DNA of 64,000 nucleotides from Paenibacillus mangrovi (GCF_022898935.1 NZ_JALIRP010000002.1:620001-684000); one strand, 5' to 3'; positions 7,837 through 16,076 are shown, counted from the stretch's first letter. The notes: generated from the sequence alone by a model not told the origin. Numbers and translations are program-made.

Positions 7837-9849
7837 CTATTCTCGAACCTCCAGCATGCGGACGATAGCCGACGCGGCTTCCGCGCGGGTAGACATCGCT
7901 TGTGGCACGAATTTTCCGTCTGGGAAATCTCCCGTGTTGATGATGCCGGTCTTCACAGCTTTGGAAACGGCGGACTTCGCCCATTTTGGAATGTCCGCAT
8001 CGTCGGAGAATCCGGTCTGCGGCGGATTGTCCGCCACGAGGCCAGAGGCGCGAATGACCATCGAGATCATTTCCGCATGGGTAATGTTCGCATTGGGTCG
8101 GAACGTACCGTCCTCATACCCGTGGATGATATCGAGCTTCACCGCCTGCCGTACTGCCTTCACCGCCCATGCTCCGATTTTATCCTTATCCTTGAAGGTT
8201 AGCGGCGCTCCTTCCTCCTCAGGGTGCAGCCCTCTGACGAGCATGCTGGCAAATTCGGCCCGGGTAACGTTCCCGTTGGGCCGGAACGTGCCATCCGGAT
8301 AACCGAATACGATACCGAGCGATACCGCTTTAGCGATTTCCGCACCCCACTTGTGCCCCGCAATGTCCTTCAGGTTCGCCGCATCCGCTTGCGGAGCAGG
8401 AGGATGGTTTGCCGCGGCGGGGGGATCGTTTGCCGGTGCAGGAGGATTGTTGTTCATTACGGCCGTTACTGTCACGACGCATTGTTTGTAGTATCCACCA
8501 TCCTCTGACGTTGCCGTAATCGTAGCCGTGCCTGGCCCAATGCCCGACACTTTGCCTGTAACGTCCACTTTCGCTATGCGATCGTCACTGCTCGACCATA
8601 TGATTTCTTTATATGACGCATCGCCTGGTGTGACTGTCACCTGCAGCGACTCGCTTTGCCCTGCGTCCAATTTGAGCACGGATTTATTCAGGCTTACTCC
8701 GTTAACATATACCATACCAATGGCATATAATTTGTGGTCGCCAGATCCAATATACACCGCTCCGTCAGGACCGACCGCGGATGCAGCGACTATCTGGCCA
8801 TTGGTTTTAAACTCCCATTTCTTCGTTCCATCCGGCTTAATCGCATAGAGCTTCTTATCGGCCGATCCCACATAGATGGTGCCGTCTGCGCCGAATGCAG
8901 GCGCAGTAATCAAAATGCCATCCGTATCAAATTTCCATTTCTTCGTTCCGTCAGGTTTAATTGCATAAATGCCTGATCCCCCCGATCCGACATAGATGAT
9001 GCCGTCCGCACCGATTGTTGGCGAGGAAAAAACGGTCCCTCCATATAGCCCTTTATCCAATGGATACTCCCACTTTATCGTTCCGTCCGGCTTGATCGCG
9101 TACAGTCTCTCGGCGCCGGAAGCGATATAGATGATACCGTCTGTGCCGATCGCCGGCGAGGTTTTCACTTCATTGATTGTAGTGAGTTCCCATTTCTTCG
9201 TTCCGTTCGGTTTAATCGCATAGAGCTTCTTATCGCGGGAACCGATGTAAATGGTGCCGTTAGAATCGATGGCGGGCTTGCAACTCATTCCGTCTCCTGT
9301 TGCGAACTCCCAGATCTTCGTACCGTCCGGTTTGAGCGCATAGAGCTTCCCATCCTCGCATTCAAAATAGACGGTACCGTCTGCGCCAATTGCCGGTATG
9401 GAGTTTACGGCGCCTCCTGCTTCGAACGCCCACTTCAGCTCTCCGTCCGGAGTGATTGCATATAGATTAACGCTAGAGCCGACATACACGGTGCCGTCTG
9501 CGCCAATTATCGGCGAAGAGTACACTTTATCTTTCGTTGTGAACTCCCATTTCTTCTTTCCCTTTTTATCGACTGCATAGAGCTTCCCATCTGTAGATCC
9601 AACATATACGGTGCCGTCTGCACCGACTGCAGGCGAGGACAAGCTGATCCCCCCCCCTGTTTCAAACGCCCATCGCTCTACACCGTTTGAACTTGGCATA
9701 TAAAGGCTTGTGATAATGTTCGGGTTCGCCTCTATCCTAAAATCCGGTTTTAACTGAAGATCAAACGCCGTAGCGGATTGAAGCGGAGTGAGACAAACTA
9801 GCAGCAAGGCAACAAAGAAAACAGCATAACTCGATTTCTTATCAAACAT
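7837..9849 (-). CDS. Surface protein 1: secreted eight-blade PQQ-like propeller, BIg2 domain and three SLH domains
   Basis: A 670-residue protein with a signal peptide (cleavage near SATA-FD). Eight repeats of about 40 residues follow the pattern IYVGS..KLYAIKPDGTKKWEF..SPAIGADG, typical of PQQ-like beta-propeller blades (about 45-380). Then come a BIg2 domain (about 385-460, SLNKS...WSSSD), a Pro/Ala linker and three SLH domains (about 490-670, each with YPDGTFRPN or a variant), which bind pyruvylated cell-wall polymer. ATG at 9849 is chosen for the GAAAGGGG site; the frame extends upstream into lemA. It is the last gene of the operon, 13 bp after lemA. A run of nine guanines lies in the first blade. 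No PQQ-enzyme active-site residues were identified, so a binding or display role is inferred. Confidence 0.85.
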   Translation of the reverse strand: MFDKKSSYAVFFVALLLVCLTPLQSATAFDLQLKPDFRIEANPNIITSLYMPSSNGVERWAFETGGGISLSSPAVGADGTVYVGSTDGKLYAVDKKGKKKWEFTTKDKVYSSPIIGADGTVYVGSSVNLYAITPDGELKWAFEAGGAVNSIPAIGADGTVYFECEDGKLYALKPDGTKIWEFATGDGMSCKPAIDSNGTIYIGSRDKKLYAIKPNGTKKWELTTINEVKTSPAIGTDGIIYIASGAERLYAIKPDGTIKWEYPLDKGLYGGTVFSSPTIGADGIIYVGSGGSGIYAIKPDGTKKWKFDTDGILITAPAFGADGTIYVGSADKKLYAIKPDGTKKWEFKTNGQIVAASAVGPDGAVYIGSGDHKLYAIGMVYVNGVSLNKSVLKLDAGQSESLQVTVTPGDASYKEIIWSSSDDRIAKVDVTGKVSGIGPGTATITATSEDGGYYKQCVVTVTAVMNNNPPAPANDPPAAANHPPAPQADAANLKDIAGHKWGAEIAKAVSLGIVFGYPDGTFRPNGNVTRAEFASMLVRGLHPEEEGAPLTFKDKDKIGAWAVKAVRQAVKLDIIHGYEDGTFRPNANITHAEMISMVIRASGLVADNPPQTGFSDDADIPKWAKSAVSKAVKTGIINTGDFPDGKFVPQAMSTRAEAASAIVRMLEVRE
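7838..8405. repeat. Duplicated SLH-coding segment, copy 1
   Basis: This 568-nt stretch encoding the three SLH domains and the linker edge is collinear with 12246-12813 (constant offset 4408, no indel) and by eye differs only at scattered positions. The propeller parts upstream are much less alike, indicating recent duplication or gene conversion of the anchor. Confidence 0.85.
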
Positions 9850-9862
9850 AGGGAAGCCCCTT

Positions 9863-10411
9863 TCAAAATTTAACTTGCGGTCCGGACTTTTCCGCTTCAT
9901 CGATGTGAAAGAACCGTTCCTGTTTAAAGTTGAATAGGCCAGCAAGCATGTTGGTTGGAAAACTCATGACTGCGGTATTGTACGCCTCCACCGTGTCGTT
10001 GTAGAACTGCCGTGCAAAGCGGATTTTGTCCTCGATTGCGGTTAGCTGCTGTTTCAAGTAAAGAAAGTTTTCGTTCGCTTTCAACTCAGGGTAGCTTTCC
10101 GCCACCATCAACAATCTGCTCATGAGTCCGGATATTTCACCGCTCACCGCCGCCTGTTCCTGTACTGAGCCGGCGCTAGCGTACTGCGTTCTCAACTCGC
10201 TGACTCGGGTGAACGCCTCTTTTTCATGCGCCGCATATCCTTTGACCGTTTCCACCAAATTTGGGATGAGGTCGAAACGATTTTTCAACACGACATCCAC
10301 CTGTGACCAATTGTTACGGACCCGGTTTTTCAACAAGATCAAGCGGTTATAGGTAAAAATGAGCCACAGCAGCAGTAAAACAATGACTCCGATCACAATA
10401 TATCCGACCAC
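9863..10411 (-). CDS. LemA family protein
   Basis: A 182-residue protein with one N-terminal transmembrane helix (residues about 3-22, IVIGVIVLLLLWLIFTY), then the LemA-type helical domain (LKNRVRNNWSQVDVVLKNRFDLIPNLVETVKGY, split at residue 40) and the ending FNFKQERFF that typifies LemA. The start is GTG at 10411, preceded by GGGGGG at six bases; this gives the usual family length, whereas the open frame to 10675 overlaps the previous gene. LemA proteins have an outward-facing four-helix domain of unknown biochemical role and are often encoded with DUF2207 or TPM proteins, as here, 46 bp after a DUF2207 gene. Confidence 0.9.
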   Translation of the reverse strand: MVGYIVIGVIVLLLLWLIFTYNRLILLKNRVRNNWSQVDVVLKNRFDLIPNLVETVKGYAAHEKEAFTRVSELRTQYASAGSVQEQAAVSGEISGLMSRLLMVAESYPELKANENFLYLKQQLTAIEDKIRFARQFYNDTVEAYNTAVMSFPTNMLAGLFNFKQERFFHIDEAEKSGPQVKF

Positions 10412-10457
10412 ATCGATCCCCCCGTTTCCAAATGAATGATATGGGAGACCAAGCGCC

Positions 10458-12245
10458 TTAAAATGCGCCGCGGCCTCCTCCGCCTCCTCCTCCACCGCCG
10501 CCTGAAGAGAAGCCGCCGCCTGATCCTCTCGACGATGCGTTGCTCTGCGCAGCGGATATCGTCTTATCGAAAGATTCCGAGAAATGTTCAAAATGTCGAT
10601 AAAATCCGGTGTCTGCCACCATTCCGTAAACGGTATCGTTGCCGTAACCCGCATGCCGGATATCAATATTGGCAATCGCGATCATTTTTTTCGCCACTCC
10701 GAGCGGAATTGCATAAACGAAATAGTGCTCCCACAGATGAACGGCCATCGGTTCGCTGGATTCCATTCGGCTGTAATCGGCTAAAAACCGCTGGAACGCC
10801 CTCCACTTCGCCCGCTCGGTCGCGCCGGTCTTCGTTCTACGTTTGATTTTTAACCCATATAAAAAGAGCGGAATGGTTAAGAATGCAAGCCAATTGTATT
10901 CGGCGGGCACGAGAAATAGCAGGGCGATAAATTGCGCGGCAAACGCGATGACAGCGATCTTCAGGCCTGGATTGGACGTTTCGAAATACCCCATTTGCTT
11001 CGCCTCCTTGGTCGCCGTGGCTTTCCAATCGGCCAACTGCCTTGTAAAGATACGGGCATTCGCCTTTTTCTTGACGTATTGATGGAGGTCCGAGAGGGAT
11101 ACTTCGTTGTCCAGGCCAAGTTGGTTGAAAAACCAGTGAAGTAAGAACGCCTCGTGCTGCTTCAGTCCGTTGGTTCGTTCGTCGATCAGTTTGAACCGGT
11201 AATCGGTCTTTTCTTTGCGCAAGAAACCGCCCGTTTCCTTAACAACCTGGATCTCGACATGTTTTTTTCGGACCAAATCAATGAGCGTTGCCAAGACATC
11301 GCGGGTCTGAATTTTAAAGTCCATTAAATAGCTCACGACAGCCGGCGTTACGTCAGCGGGCAGTTCGCGATAATAGGCGCCGTGCCAGTCCGGCTTCCGT
11401 TCCTTATCGTATTTGAAGTATAGAAAGACGATAAGCCCCAAATTGAAGACAATGACGGCGATGGCATAGACAAGAGCTCGCGGCAGCGGATTCCGGTTCG
11501 TTGCTCGCTTGCTGTCCGCGTCTTCCGCCCACTTCAGTTCCTCCTGCTTGATTTGGTCAAGCATCGGGGTGTTCTTGATTTTGGTGCTGTCCGGCACGTA
11601 GATCTGAGGGAACAGCACCCGTGCTTCCAGCATCTGACCGGCCAGCAGAGGGCTAACCTGATACTCCAAGGAGCCATCCTGGGTAATATTCACCGTCCCC
11701 AAGAGCGGACCGTGTCCGTACGCCAATATATCGTCCTTCATGACGCCGCCTGGCAGGTCGACACGAATGCGCACCATGCCCAAGTCACTCGGATTCGTAT
11801 GATCGAAAAATTTCCAGTACAGCTCGGCGGTATCCTCGTAAACTTGCACGACATTTTTATATTCGTAAATAAATTTAAAAATTTTCGTTTCCTCATTGGC
11901 CTGATCGAATACTTTGTACTGCACTCGACTGCCTTTGCCGGATTTATCGAAGGTGAGCGGTATTTCCTGCTGCTCCTTGATTTCGTAGGCTTGGAAGTCC
12001 CTAATGCCGTCCGAACTGGACGAATCGAGCTGCACGATTACGCCGTTAAAGGCTCCATGGAACCGATACGTATCCTGTTCGGTCACCTGCATGTTGCCTT
12101 CCGCATCGATTCGAGCCTGAATGTCGACACTCGTAATCTCAAACGATCGATCGCTCGCCGCAAGAACAGGATTGGTCAACAGGAGCAGAAGCAGAAGACT
12201 TGCGAGACTCACGGCAATGTTCCGGGAGGCGACCATCATCTGCAT
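10458..12245 (-). CDS. DUF2207 membrane protein with Gly-rich tail
   Basis: A 595-residue protein: signal peptide (1-29, ending NPVLAAS), an extracytoplasmic DUF2207 domain (about 30-260), a transmembrane helix (about 268-288), a cytoplasmic domain, a pair of further membrane helices (about 425-462), and a C-terminal Gly-run ending RGAF. This is the standard DUF2207 plan. The ATG shares one base with the TAA stop of the preceding SLH gene (TAATG), so translation is coupled. The position between two SLH propeller genes and before lemA suggests that all four work together at the envelope. Biochemical function of the family is unknown. Confidence 0.85.
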   Translation of the reverse strand: MQMMVASRNIAVSLASLLLLLLLTNPVLAASDRSFEITSVDIQARIDAEGNMQVTEQDTYRFHGAFNGVIVQLDSSSSDGIRDFQAYEIKEQQEIPLTFDKSGKGSRVQYKVFDQANEETKIFKFIYEYKNVVQVYEDTAELYWKFFDHTNPSDLGMVRIRVDLPGGVMKDDILAYGHGPLLGTVNITQDGSLEYQVSPLLAGQMLEARVLFPQIYVPDSTKIKNTPMLDQIKQEELKWAEDADSKRATNRNPLPRALVYAIAVIVFNLGLIVFLYFKYDKERKPDWHGAYYRELPADVTPAVVSYLMDFKIQTRDVLATLIDLVRKKHVEIQVVKETGGFLRKEKTDYRFKLIDERTNGLKQHEAFLLHWFFNQLGLDNEVSLSDLHQYVKKKANARIFTRQLADWKATATKEAKQMGYFETSNPGLKIAVIAFAAQFIALLFLVPAEYNWLAFLTIPLFLYGLKIKRRTKTGATERAKWRAFQRFLADYSRMESSEPMAVHLWEHYFVYAIPLGVAKKMIAIANIDIRHAGYGNDTVYGMVADTGFYRHFEHFSESFDKTISAAQSNASSRGSGGGFSSGGGGGGGGGGRGAF

Positions 12246-14236
12246 TATTCTCGAACCTCCAACATGCGGACGATGGCCGACGCGGCTTCCGCGCGGGTAG
12301 ACATCGCTTGCGGCGCTAATTTGCCGTCCGGGAAATCTCCCGTTTTGATGATGCCGGTCTTCTCAGCTTTGGAAACGGCGGACTTCGCCCATTCTGGAAT
12401 GTCCGCATCGTCGGAGAGTCCAGTCTGCAGTGCATTGTCCATTGAGAGGCCAGAGGCGCGAATGACCATCGAGATCATTTCCGCATGGGTAATGTTCGCA
12501 TTGGGTCGGAACGTACCGTCCTCATACCCGTGGATGATGCCGAGCTTCACCGCCTGGCGCACTGCCTTCACCGCCCATGCTCCGATTTTATCCTTATCCT
12601 TGAATGTTAGCGGCGCTCCTTCTTCCCCAGGGTGCAGCCCTCTGACGAGCATGCTGGCAAATTCGGCCCGGGTAACGTTCCCGTTGGGCCGGAACGTGCC
12701 GTCCGGATAACCAAATACGATGCCGAGCGCTAAGGCTTTGGCGATCTCCGCGCCCAACTTGTGCCCCGCAATGTCCTTCAGGTTCGCTGCATCCGCTTGC
12801 GGAGCTGGAGGATTGTCGGTTACGGTCACGGCGCAAGTGGCGATAAAACCTCCGTCTATGGTCGTGGCCGTTATATTCGCCGTGCCCGGCGCGATGCCCG
12901 TCACTTTGCCCATGGCGTCCACCTCCGCCACTGCGCTGTTACTGCTGCTCCATCGGATCCGTTTGTCTACTGCTTCCTCCGGGACAATCGTTGCCGTCAA
13001 CGTTTCGCTCGTTCCCGCCTGAAGGCTGGTCGTTTTCTTATTCAAACTAACGGTGCTTACCCCGATGGTTCCGAGAGCGAGCAAGGATGTCGATGATGAC
13101 TTATAGACAGTGCCGTCGCTCCCGATGACAGGAGCGAATGTTCCAATGTCTCTGGCGGCATATTCCCACTTTACAGTTCGATCCGGATTGACCGCGTAGA
13201 AAACGCTGTTGTCGCTTCCGGCGTAAATGGTGCCATCCCGTCCGATCGCCGGCGTCTGATGCACCTTGTTCCCAGGATTGAACTTCCATTTTTCGGTTCC
13301 ATCGGGATCGAAGGCGAGTACTCCGTCCTTACTTCCGATATAAATCGTGCCGTCAATTGCTATGGACGGGGAGGAATACGTATGGCGGTCGCGGCTCCAC
13401 TTCTTCGAACCGTCTGGATGAATGGCATAAAGTACGGCTCCCGAATCATTCCAATAAGACTCTACGTAAATCGTCCCGTCGGCTCCAATAACGGGATGTT
13501 CATAGATGGGGCTGGGTGTCGGGAATGTCCATTTCACAATACCGTTCGGCTTGAACGCATAAAGAACCCCATCCATCGTTCCGGCGTAAATCGTCCCGTC
13601 CTCTCCGATAGAAGGGGGACTTACGGCACCTTCGGCGGGAGATGCCCACTTAAGCGATCCGTCCGGGTAGAGGGCATACAGATTCCGGCTGTCTGAGCCC
13701 CCCGCGTAGATCGTGCCGTCAGCCCCGATTGCCGGACTGAGATCCGGGATCGAAAGCTTTTTTAAACCTCCCATGGCGAATTCCCACTTCTTTTTTCCGG
13801 CCGGATCGATGGCACAAACGTACACATACGCTTTTAAAGCGTTCGCATCTAGCTTGATGACGCCCACATAGAGCATTCCGTCAGCGCCCAGGGTGGGAGT
13901 GCCGCTCGCGAACCCCCCCAGATCCGCGTCCCATTTTTTAGTCCCGTCCGGAAGAATCGCATAAACCTTGTTGCCTCCACCCAAATAGATGGTGCCATCT
14001 TTGCCGAGCACCGGGGAAGTAGAAGGTTTCTCCATTGGGTACTCCCACCTGACCTGTCCTTTCGGATTGCCGAGTAAGAGAGGTGTATCTTTGATCAAGA
14101 GATCGTTGCTTTTGAGGTTCGGATCAATCGTGAATTTGGGCGCTTCGGCCGCCGCGGCTGGGAAGGGGAAAAGCACCGAAACTGAAATCAGGGCCGATAT
14201 AAGGACGATCCCGAATTTTTGTTTGGAAGAAGACAT
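12245..14236 (-). CDS. Surface protein 2: secreted eight-blade PQQ-like propeller, BIg2 domain and three SLH domains
   Basis: A 663-residue paralogue of surface protein 1 with the same domain order: signal peptide ending PAAAAEA, eight propeller blades (about 50-395), a BIg2 domain (about 400-475, SLNKK...WSSSN), a short linker and three SLH domains (about 490-663). The SLH third is nearly identical to that of the paralogue, whereas the blades have diverged. A seven-guanine run occurs in the second blade. ATG at 14236 follows GAAAGGAGGAATTGTA. It is the first gene of the operon, and its promoter lies under one arm of the symmetric operator at 14273-14330. Ligand unknown. Confidence 0.85.
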   Translation of the reverse strand: MSSSKQKFGIVLISALISVSVLFPFPAAAAEAPKFTIDPNLKSNDLLIKDTPLLLGNPKGQVRWEYPMEKPSTSPVLGKDGTIYLGGGNKVYAILPDGTKKWDADLGGFASGTPTLGADGMLYVGVIKLDANALKAYVYVCAIDPAGKKKWEFAMGGLKKLSIPDLSPAIGADGTIYAGGSDSRNLYALYPDGSLKWASPAEGAVSPPSIGEDGTIYAGTMDGVLYAFKPNGIVKWTFPTPSPIYEHPVIGADGTIYVESYWNDSGAVLYAIHPDGSKKWSRDRHTYSSPSIAIDGTIYIGSKDGVLAFDPDGTEKWKFNPGNKVHQTPAIGRDGTIYAGSDNSVFYAVNPDRTVKWEYAARDIGTFAPVIGSDGTVYKSSSTSLLALGTIGVSTVSLNKKTTSLQAGTSETLTATIVPEEAVDKRIRWSSSNSAVAEVDAMGKVTGIAPGTANITATTIDGGFIATCAVTVTDNPPAPQADAANLKDIAGHKLGAEIAKALALGIVFGYPDGTFRPNGNVTRAEFASMLVRGLHPGEEGAPLTFKDKDKIGAWAVKAVRQAVKLGIIHGYEDGTFRPNANITHAEMISMVIRASGLSMDNALQTGLSDDADIPEWAKSAVSKAEKTGIIKTGDFPDGKLAPQAMSTRAEAASAIVRMLEVRE
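12246..12813. repeat. Duplicated SLH-coding segment, copy 2
   Basis: Partner of 7838-8405 at a constant offset of 4408 bp over 568 nt, with scattered substitutions and no indel by eye. The two copies are in direct orientation and enclose DUF2207, lemA and the propeller of surface protein 1, so recombination between them could delete those genes. Confidence 0.85.
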
Positions 14237-14258
14237 TACAATTCCTCCTTTCTGAACG

Positions 14259-14344
14259 ATTCTAAAACAGCGAGCGCTTCAAAAGCGTTTCCCCGCCCGT
14301 TGCCCATTTTTGAAACGCTTTTGAAGCGCTTGTTCTGTTATGCT
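14259..14344. promoter_or_regulatory. Divergent promoter pair with mirror-symmetric operator
   Basis: A perfect 19-bp inverted repeat has arms at 14273-14291 and 14312-14330 separated by 20 bp. Each arm contains the smaller palindrome CGCTTCAAAAGCG or its complement. A minus-strand -10 box TAGAAT lies at 14259-14264 and a plus-strand TATGCT at 14339-14344, each exactly 8 bp outside the nearest arm. Each arm therefore covers a -35 position, one for the SLH operon and one for the stalk-domain gene. The -35 hexamers themselves are poor, which is typical of activator-dependent promoters. The SARP regulator is the inferred binder. Confidence 0.65.
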
Positions 14345-14387
14345 CTTTCTTGTTGAATCGAACATGAACCTGGGAGGAAAATTATTG

Positions 14388-15137
14388 ATGAAGAAGACAC
14401 GCGTTATTCTGTTGCTCGTCATCACCGCCATGTTCTCGCTTGCGACCGGAGCGTTTGCAGCCAGCAATCTTACAGAGATCAAAGCGTACCTCAACGCGGG
14501 AGTCAAATTCCGTCTGGACGGCAAGTCTTGGCGCCCGCTCGACGACAAAGGCAAGGAAGTGCTTCCGATCACGTATAACGGAACGACGTACTTGCCTCTT
14601 CGGGTAATTGCCAACGCCTTTGACGTTCCGATTACATGGGAAGGCTCCACGCAAACCATCGGACTTCGAGAGAGCAGCAACCTCACGTTGTATTCCAAAG
14701 AGGTGAAAGTGGATAATTGGAGCGAGAAATTTTACGATGTGATCGACAAAAAGCAGCTTGTTTTCGGAAATCATCAGTATGAGGGAGCCTACGCCTTTAC
14801 GGCGGAAAACGTGGGGTTAGGCTGGTATGAGGGATCGCCCTACTTGAAATTAGACTTTGGCAAAAAATACAATACATTACATCTGATCCTGTACTCTCCT
14901 TCGTCGATGAAGATCAGGGTGCTGAACGGAGATAAGCAGCAGCTGACGCAGGAAATCAGTCTCGAGGCTGGTCGGGTCACGGAGATGGATATAAACCTGC
15001 AAGGCAGCCAATATGCCTTCGTATCGGCCTACGATGCTAATAATCAAGCCGAAAAACCGCTTCTCTATATTTTGAAGGACAGCTATGTTACGACGGAGGC
15101 CATTCCGGCTTCGTCGGATAAATCCGACGGGCATTAG
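14388..15137 (+). CDS. Secreted stalk-domain (copper amine oxidase N-terminal-like) protein
   Basis: A 249-residue protein with a signal peptide (1-26, ending GAFAAS). A region at about 30-90 (YLNAGVKFRLDG...YNGTTYLPLRVIANAFDVPITWEG) matches the stalk domain of copper amine oxidase N-terminal domain proteins (PF07833), common in Paenibacillus exoproteins. The rest (about 100-235) is a beta-rich domain with no recognised family, resembling a carbohydrate-binding or NPCBM-like fold only in general style. ATG at 14388 follows CTGGGAGGAAAATT. It is divergent from and probably co-regulated with the SLH operon. The stop codon lies 1 bp before the right-hand tatC-derived repeat. Confidence 0.75.
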   Translation: MKKTRVILLLVITAMFSLATGAFAASNLTEIKAYLNAGVKFRLDGKSWRPLDDKGKEVLPITYNGTTYLPLRVIANAFDVPITWEGSTQTIGLRESSNLTLYSKEVKVDNWSEKFYDVIDKKQLVFGNHQYEGAYAFTAENVGLGWYEGSPYLKLDFGKKYNTLHLILYSPSSMKIRVLNGDKQQLTQEISLEAGRVTEMDINLQGSQYAFVSAYDANNQAEKPLLYILKDSYVTTEAIPASSDKSDGH

Positions 15138-15138
15138 A

Positions 15139-15193
15139 GTTTTCGGAGCTCCGTCAAATGGGTGATCCACAGAATTATAGCCGATTATGTCGG
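15139..15193. repeat. Right copy of the tatC-derived direct repeat
   Basis: Positions 15139-15170 equal 4128-4159 exactly; the following 23 nt match 4261-4283 with three differences. The copy holds a fragment of tatC and its upstream region with the intervening 101 bp missing. It has no ribosome site or start, so it is non-functional scar sequence. Confidence 0.85.
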
Positions 15194-15242
15194 ATAAACG
15201 CATGCCAAAAATAAAAATGTAAGCAATCATATTAAACGAAGA

Positions 15243-15290
15243 ACGGCCTGCTCGCAAACGATGCGAACAAGGCCGTCTTTATTTTTTAAT
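15243..15290 (+). terminator. Rho-independent terminator after the stalk-domain gene
   Basis: Stem ACGGCCT (15243-15249) and AGGCCGT (15270-15276), with an inner CTCGCA/TGCGA pairing, followed by CTTTATTTTTT. Confidence 0.8.
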
Positions 15291-15353
15291 AGCTCCCCTT
15301 GCTAAGAGATGTCAACTGCAGGAACGATCCGAAAAGAGCAACTGCTTATCCCT

Positions 15354-15914
15354 CTACATTTGCCTCTCAATGAGAAGACGTGCGGCACTAATGAAATACT
15401 CCTGGTTAAAAGCCGACTTGTCCACATAAGAGACCATAATTGCACCACTGCAAAGCATCCTCAACTGAGCTGCCAACTCTTCGGGATTTCGGGCGCCACC
15501 TTTTCGCATGATTCCCTCCACTTTTCCCCATAAATTTCTGCGGTTTTCAACCGCTTTTTGATGGGCGGGATGATTCTCATCCGGAAACTCCACAACCGTA
15601 TTCATGAATGGGCATCCACGATAATCGGATTGCTTAATCCTTTCGACAAGTCCGTCAAGCATCGCAAAAATTTGCATTTTGGGTGCTTCGGGGTGGAGTC
15701 GCTCCGCTTCTTCCAACCGTTCCAAGGTAATATCTCCTCGATATTCCAAGTAATTTACGATCAGTTCATCTTTACTGGCGAAATTACGGTAAAAACTAGC
15801 TTTGGCTACTCCGGATTCATCGATGATTCGATCGATTCCGACAGCCCGCACTCCTTCTTGGTAAAACAAATCAGAGGCTTTTTGCAAAATTCTTTCTCTT
15901 GCCGACTTTTTCAT
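15354..15914 (-). CDS. TetR/AcrR family transcriptional repressor
   Basis: A 186-residue protein. Residues about 5-50 form the TetR helix-turn-helix (ILQKASDLFYQEG...IIDESGVAKASFYRNFASKDELI), and the remainder is a helical ligand domain. ATG at 15914 is preferred over GTG at 15923 because GGTGAT precedes it. It is divergent from an MFS exporter, and an inverted repeat overlapping the exporter promoter is the probable operator. This is the classical arrangement in which an exported compound relieves repression. The ligand is unknown. Confidence 0.9.
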   Translation of the reverse strand: MKKSARERILQKASDLFYQEGVRAVGIDRIIDESGVAKASFYRNFASKDELIVNYLEYRGDITLERLEEAERLHPEAPKMQIFAMLDGLVERIKQSDYRGCPFMNTVVEFPDENHPAHQKAVENRRNLWGKVEGIMRKGGARNPEELAAQLRMLCSGAIMVSYVDKSAFNQEYFISAARLLIERQM

Positions 15915-15950
15915 CCAAATCACCCGATCTAAAATTTGGAAATATTTTAT

Positions 15951-16004
15951 TTGACATGATACAGATCTGTCTGTATCATTATTACAAAAGATACAGATCT
16001 GTCT
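15951..16004 (+). promoter_or_regulatory. MFS promoter with overlapping TetR-type operator
   Basis: A -35 TTGACA (15951-15956) and -10 TATCAT (15974-15979) are spaced 17 bp. Filling this spacer is the inverted repeat ATGATACAG (15956-15964) and CTGTATCAT (15971-15979). A second partial copy, GATACAGATCTGTCT, lies at 15990-16004. Repressor bound here would block RNA polymerase directly. Confidence 0.75.
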
Positions 16005-16076
16005 CTCTCATTTTAGAAAACTTGCTGGCTGTTGTCAAACAGTTCAGGAGCAAGGAAAGGATGTGAACCGTGTTCC

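Noticed and set aside
8700..9650. Regularly repeated DNA that could look like a CRISPR array or satellite
   Set aside because: The period of about 120 bp is the coding repeat of propeller blades; sequence varies as expected for protein repeats and the frame is open throughout.
11553..12710. 385-codon plus-strand open frame
   Set aside because: It runs opposite the DUF2207 and SLH genes. Its second half mirrors the SLH repeat, as does another such frame at 7754-8302.
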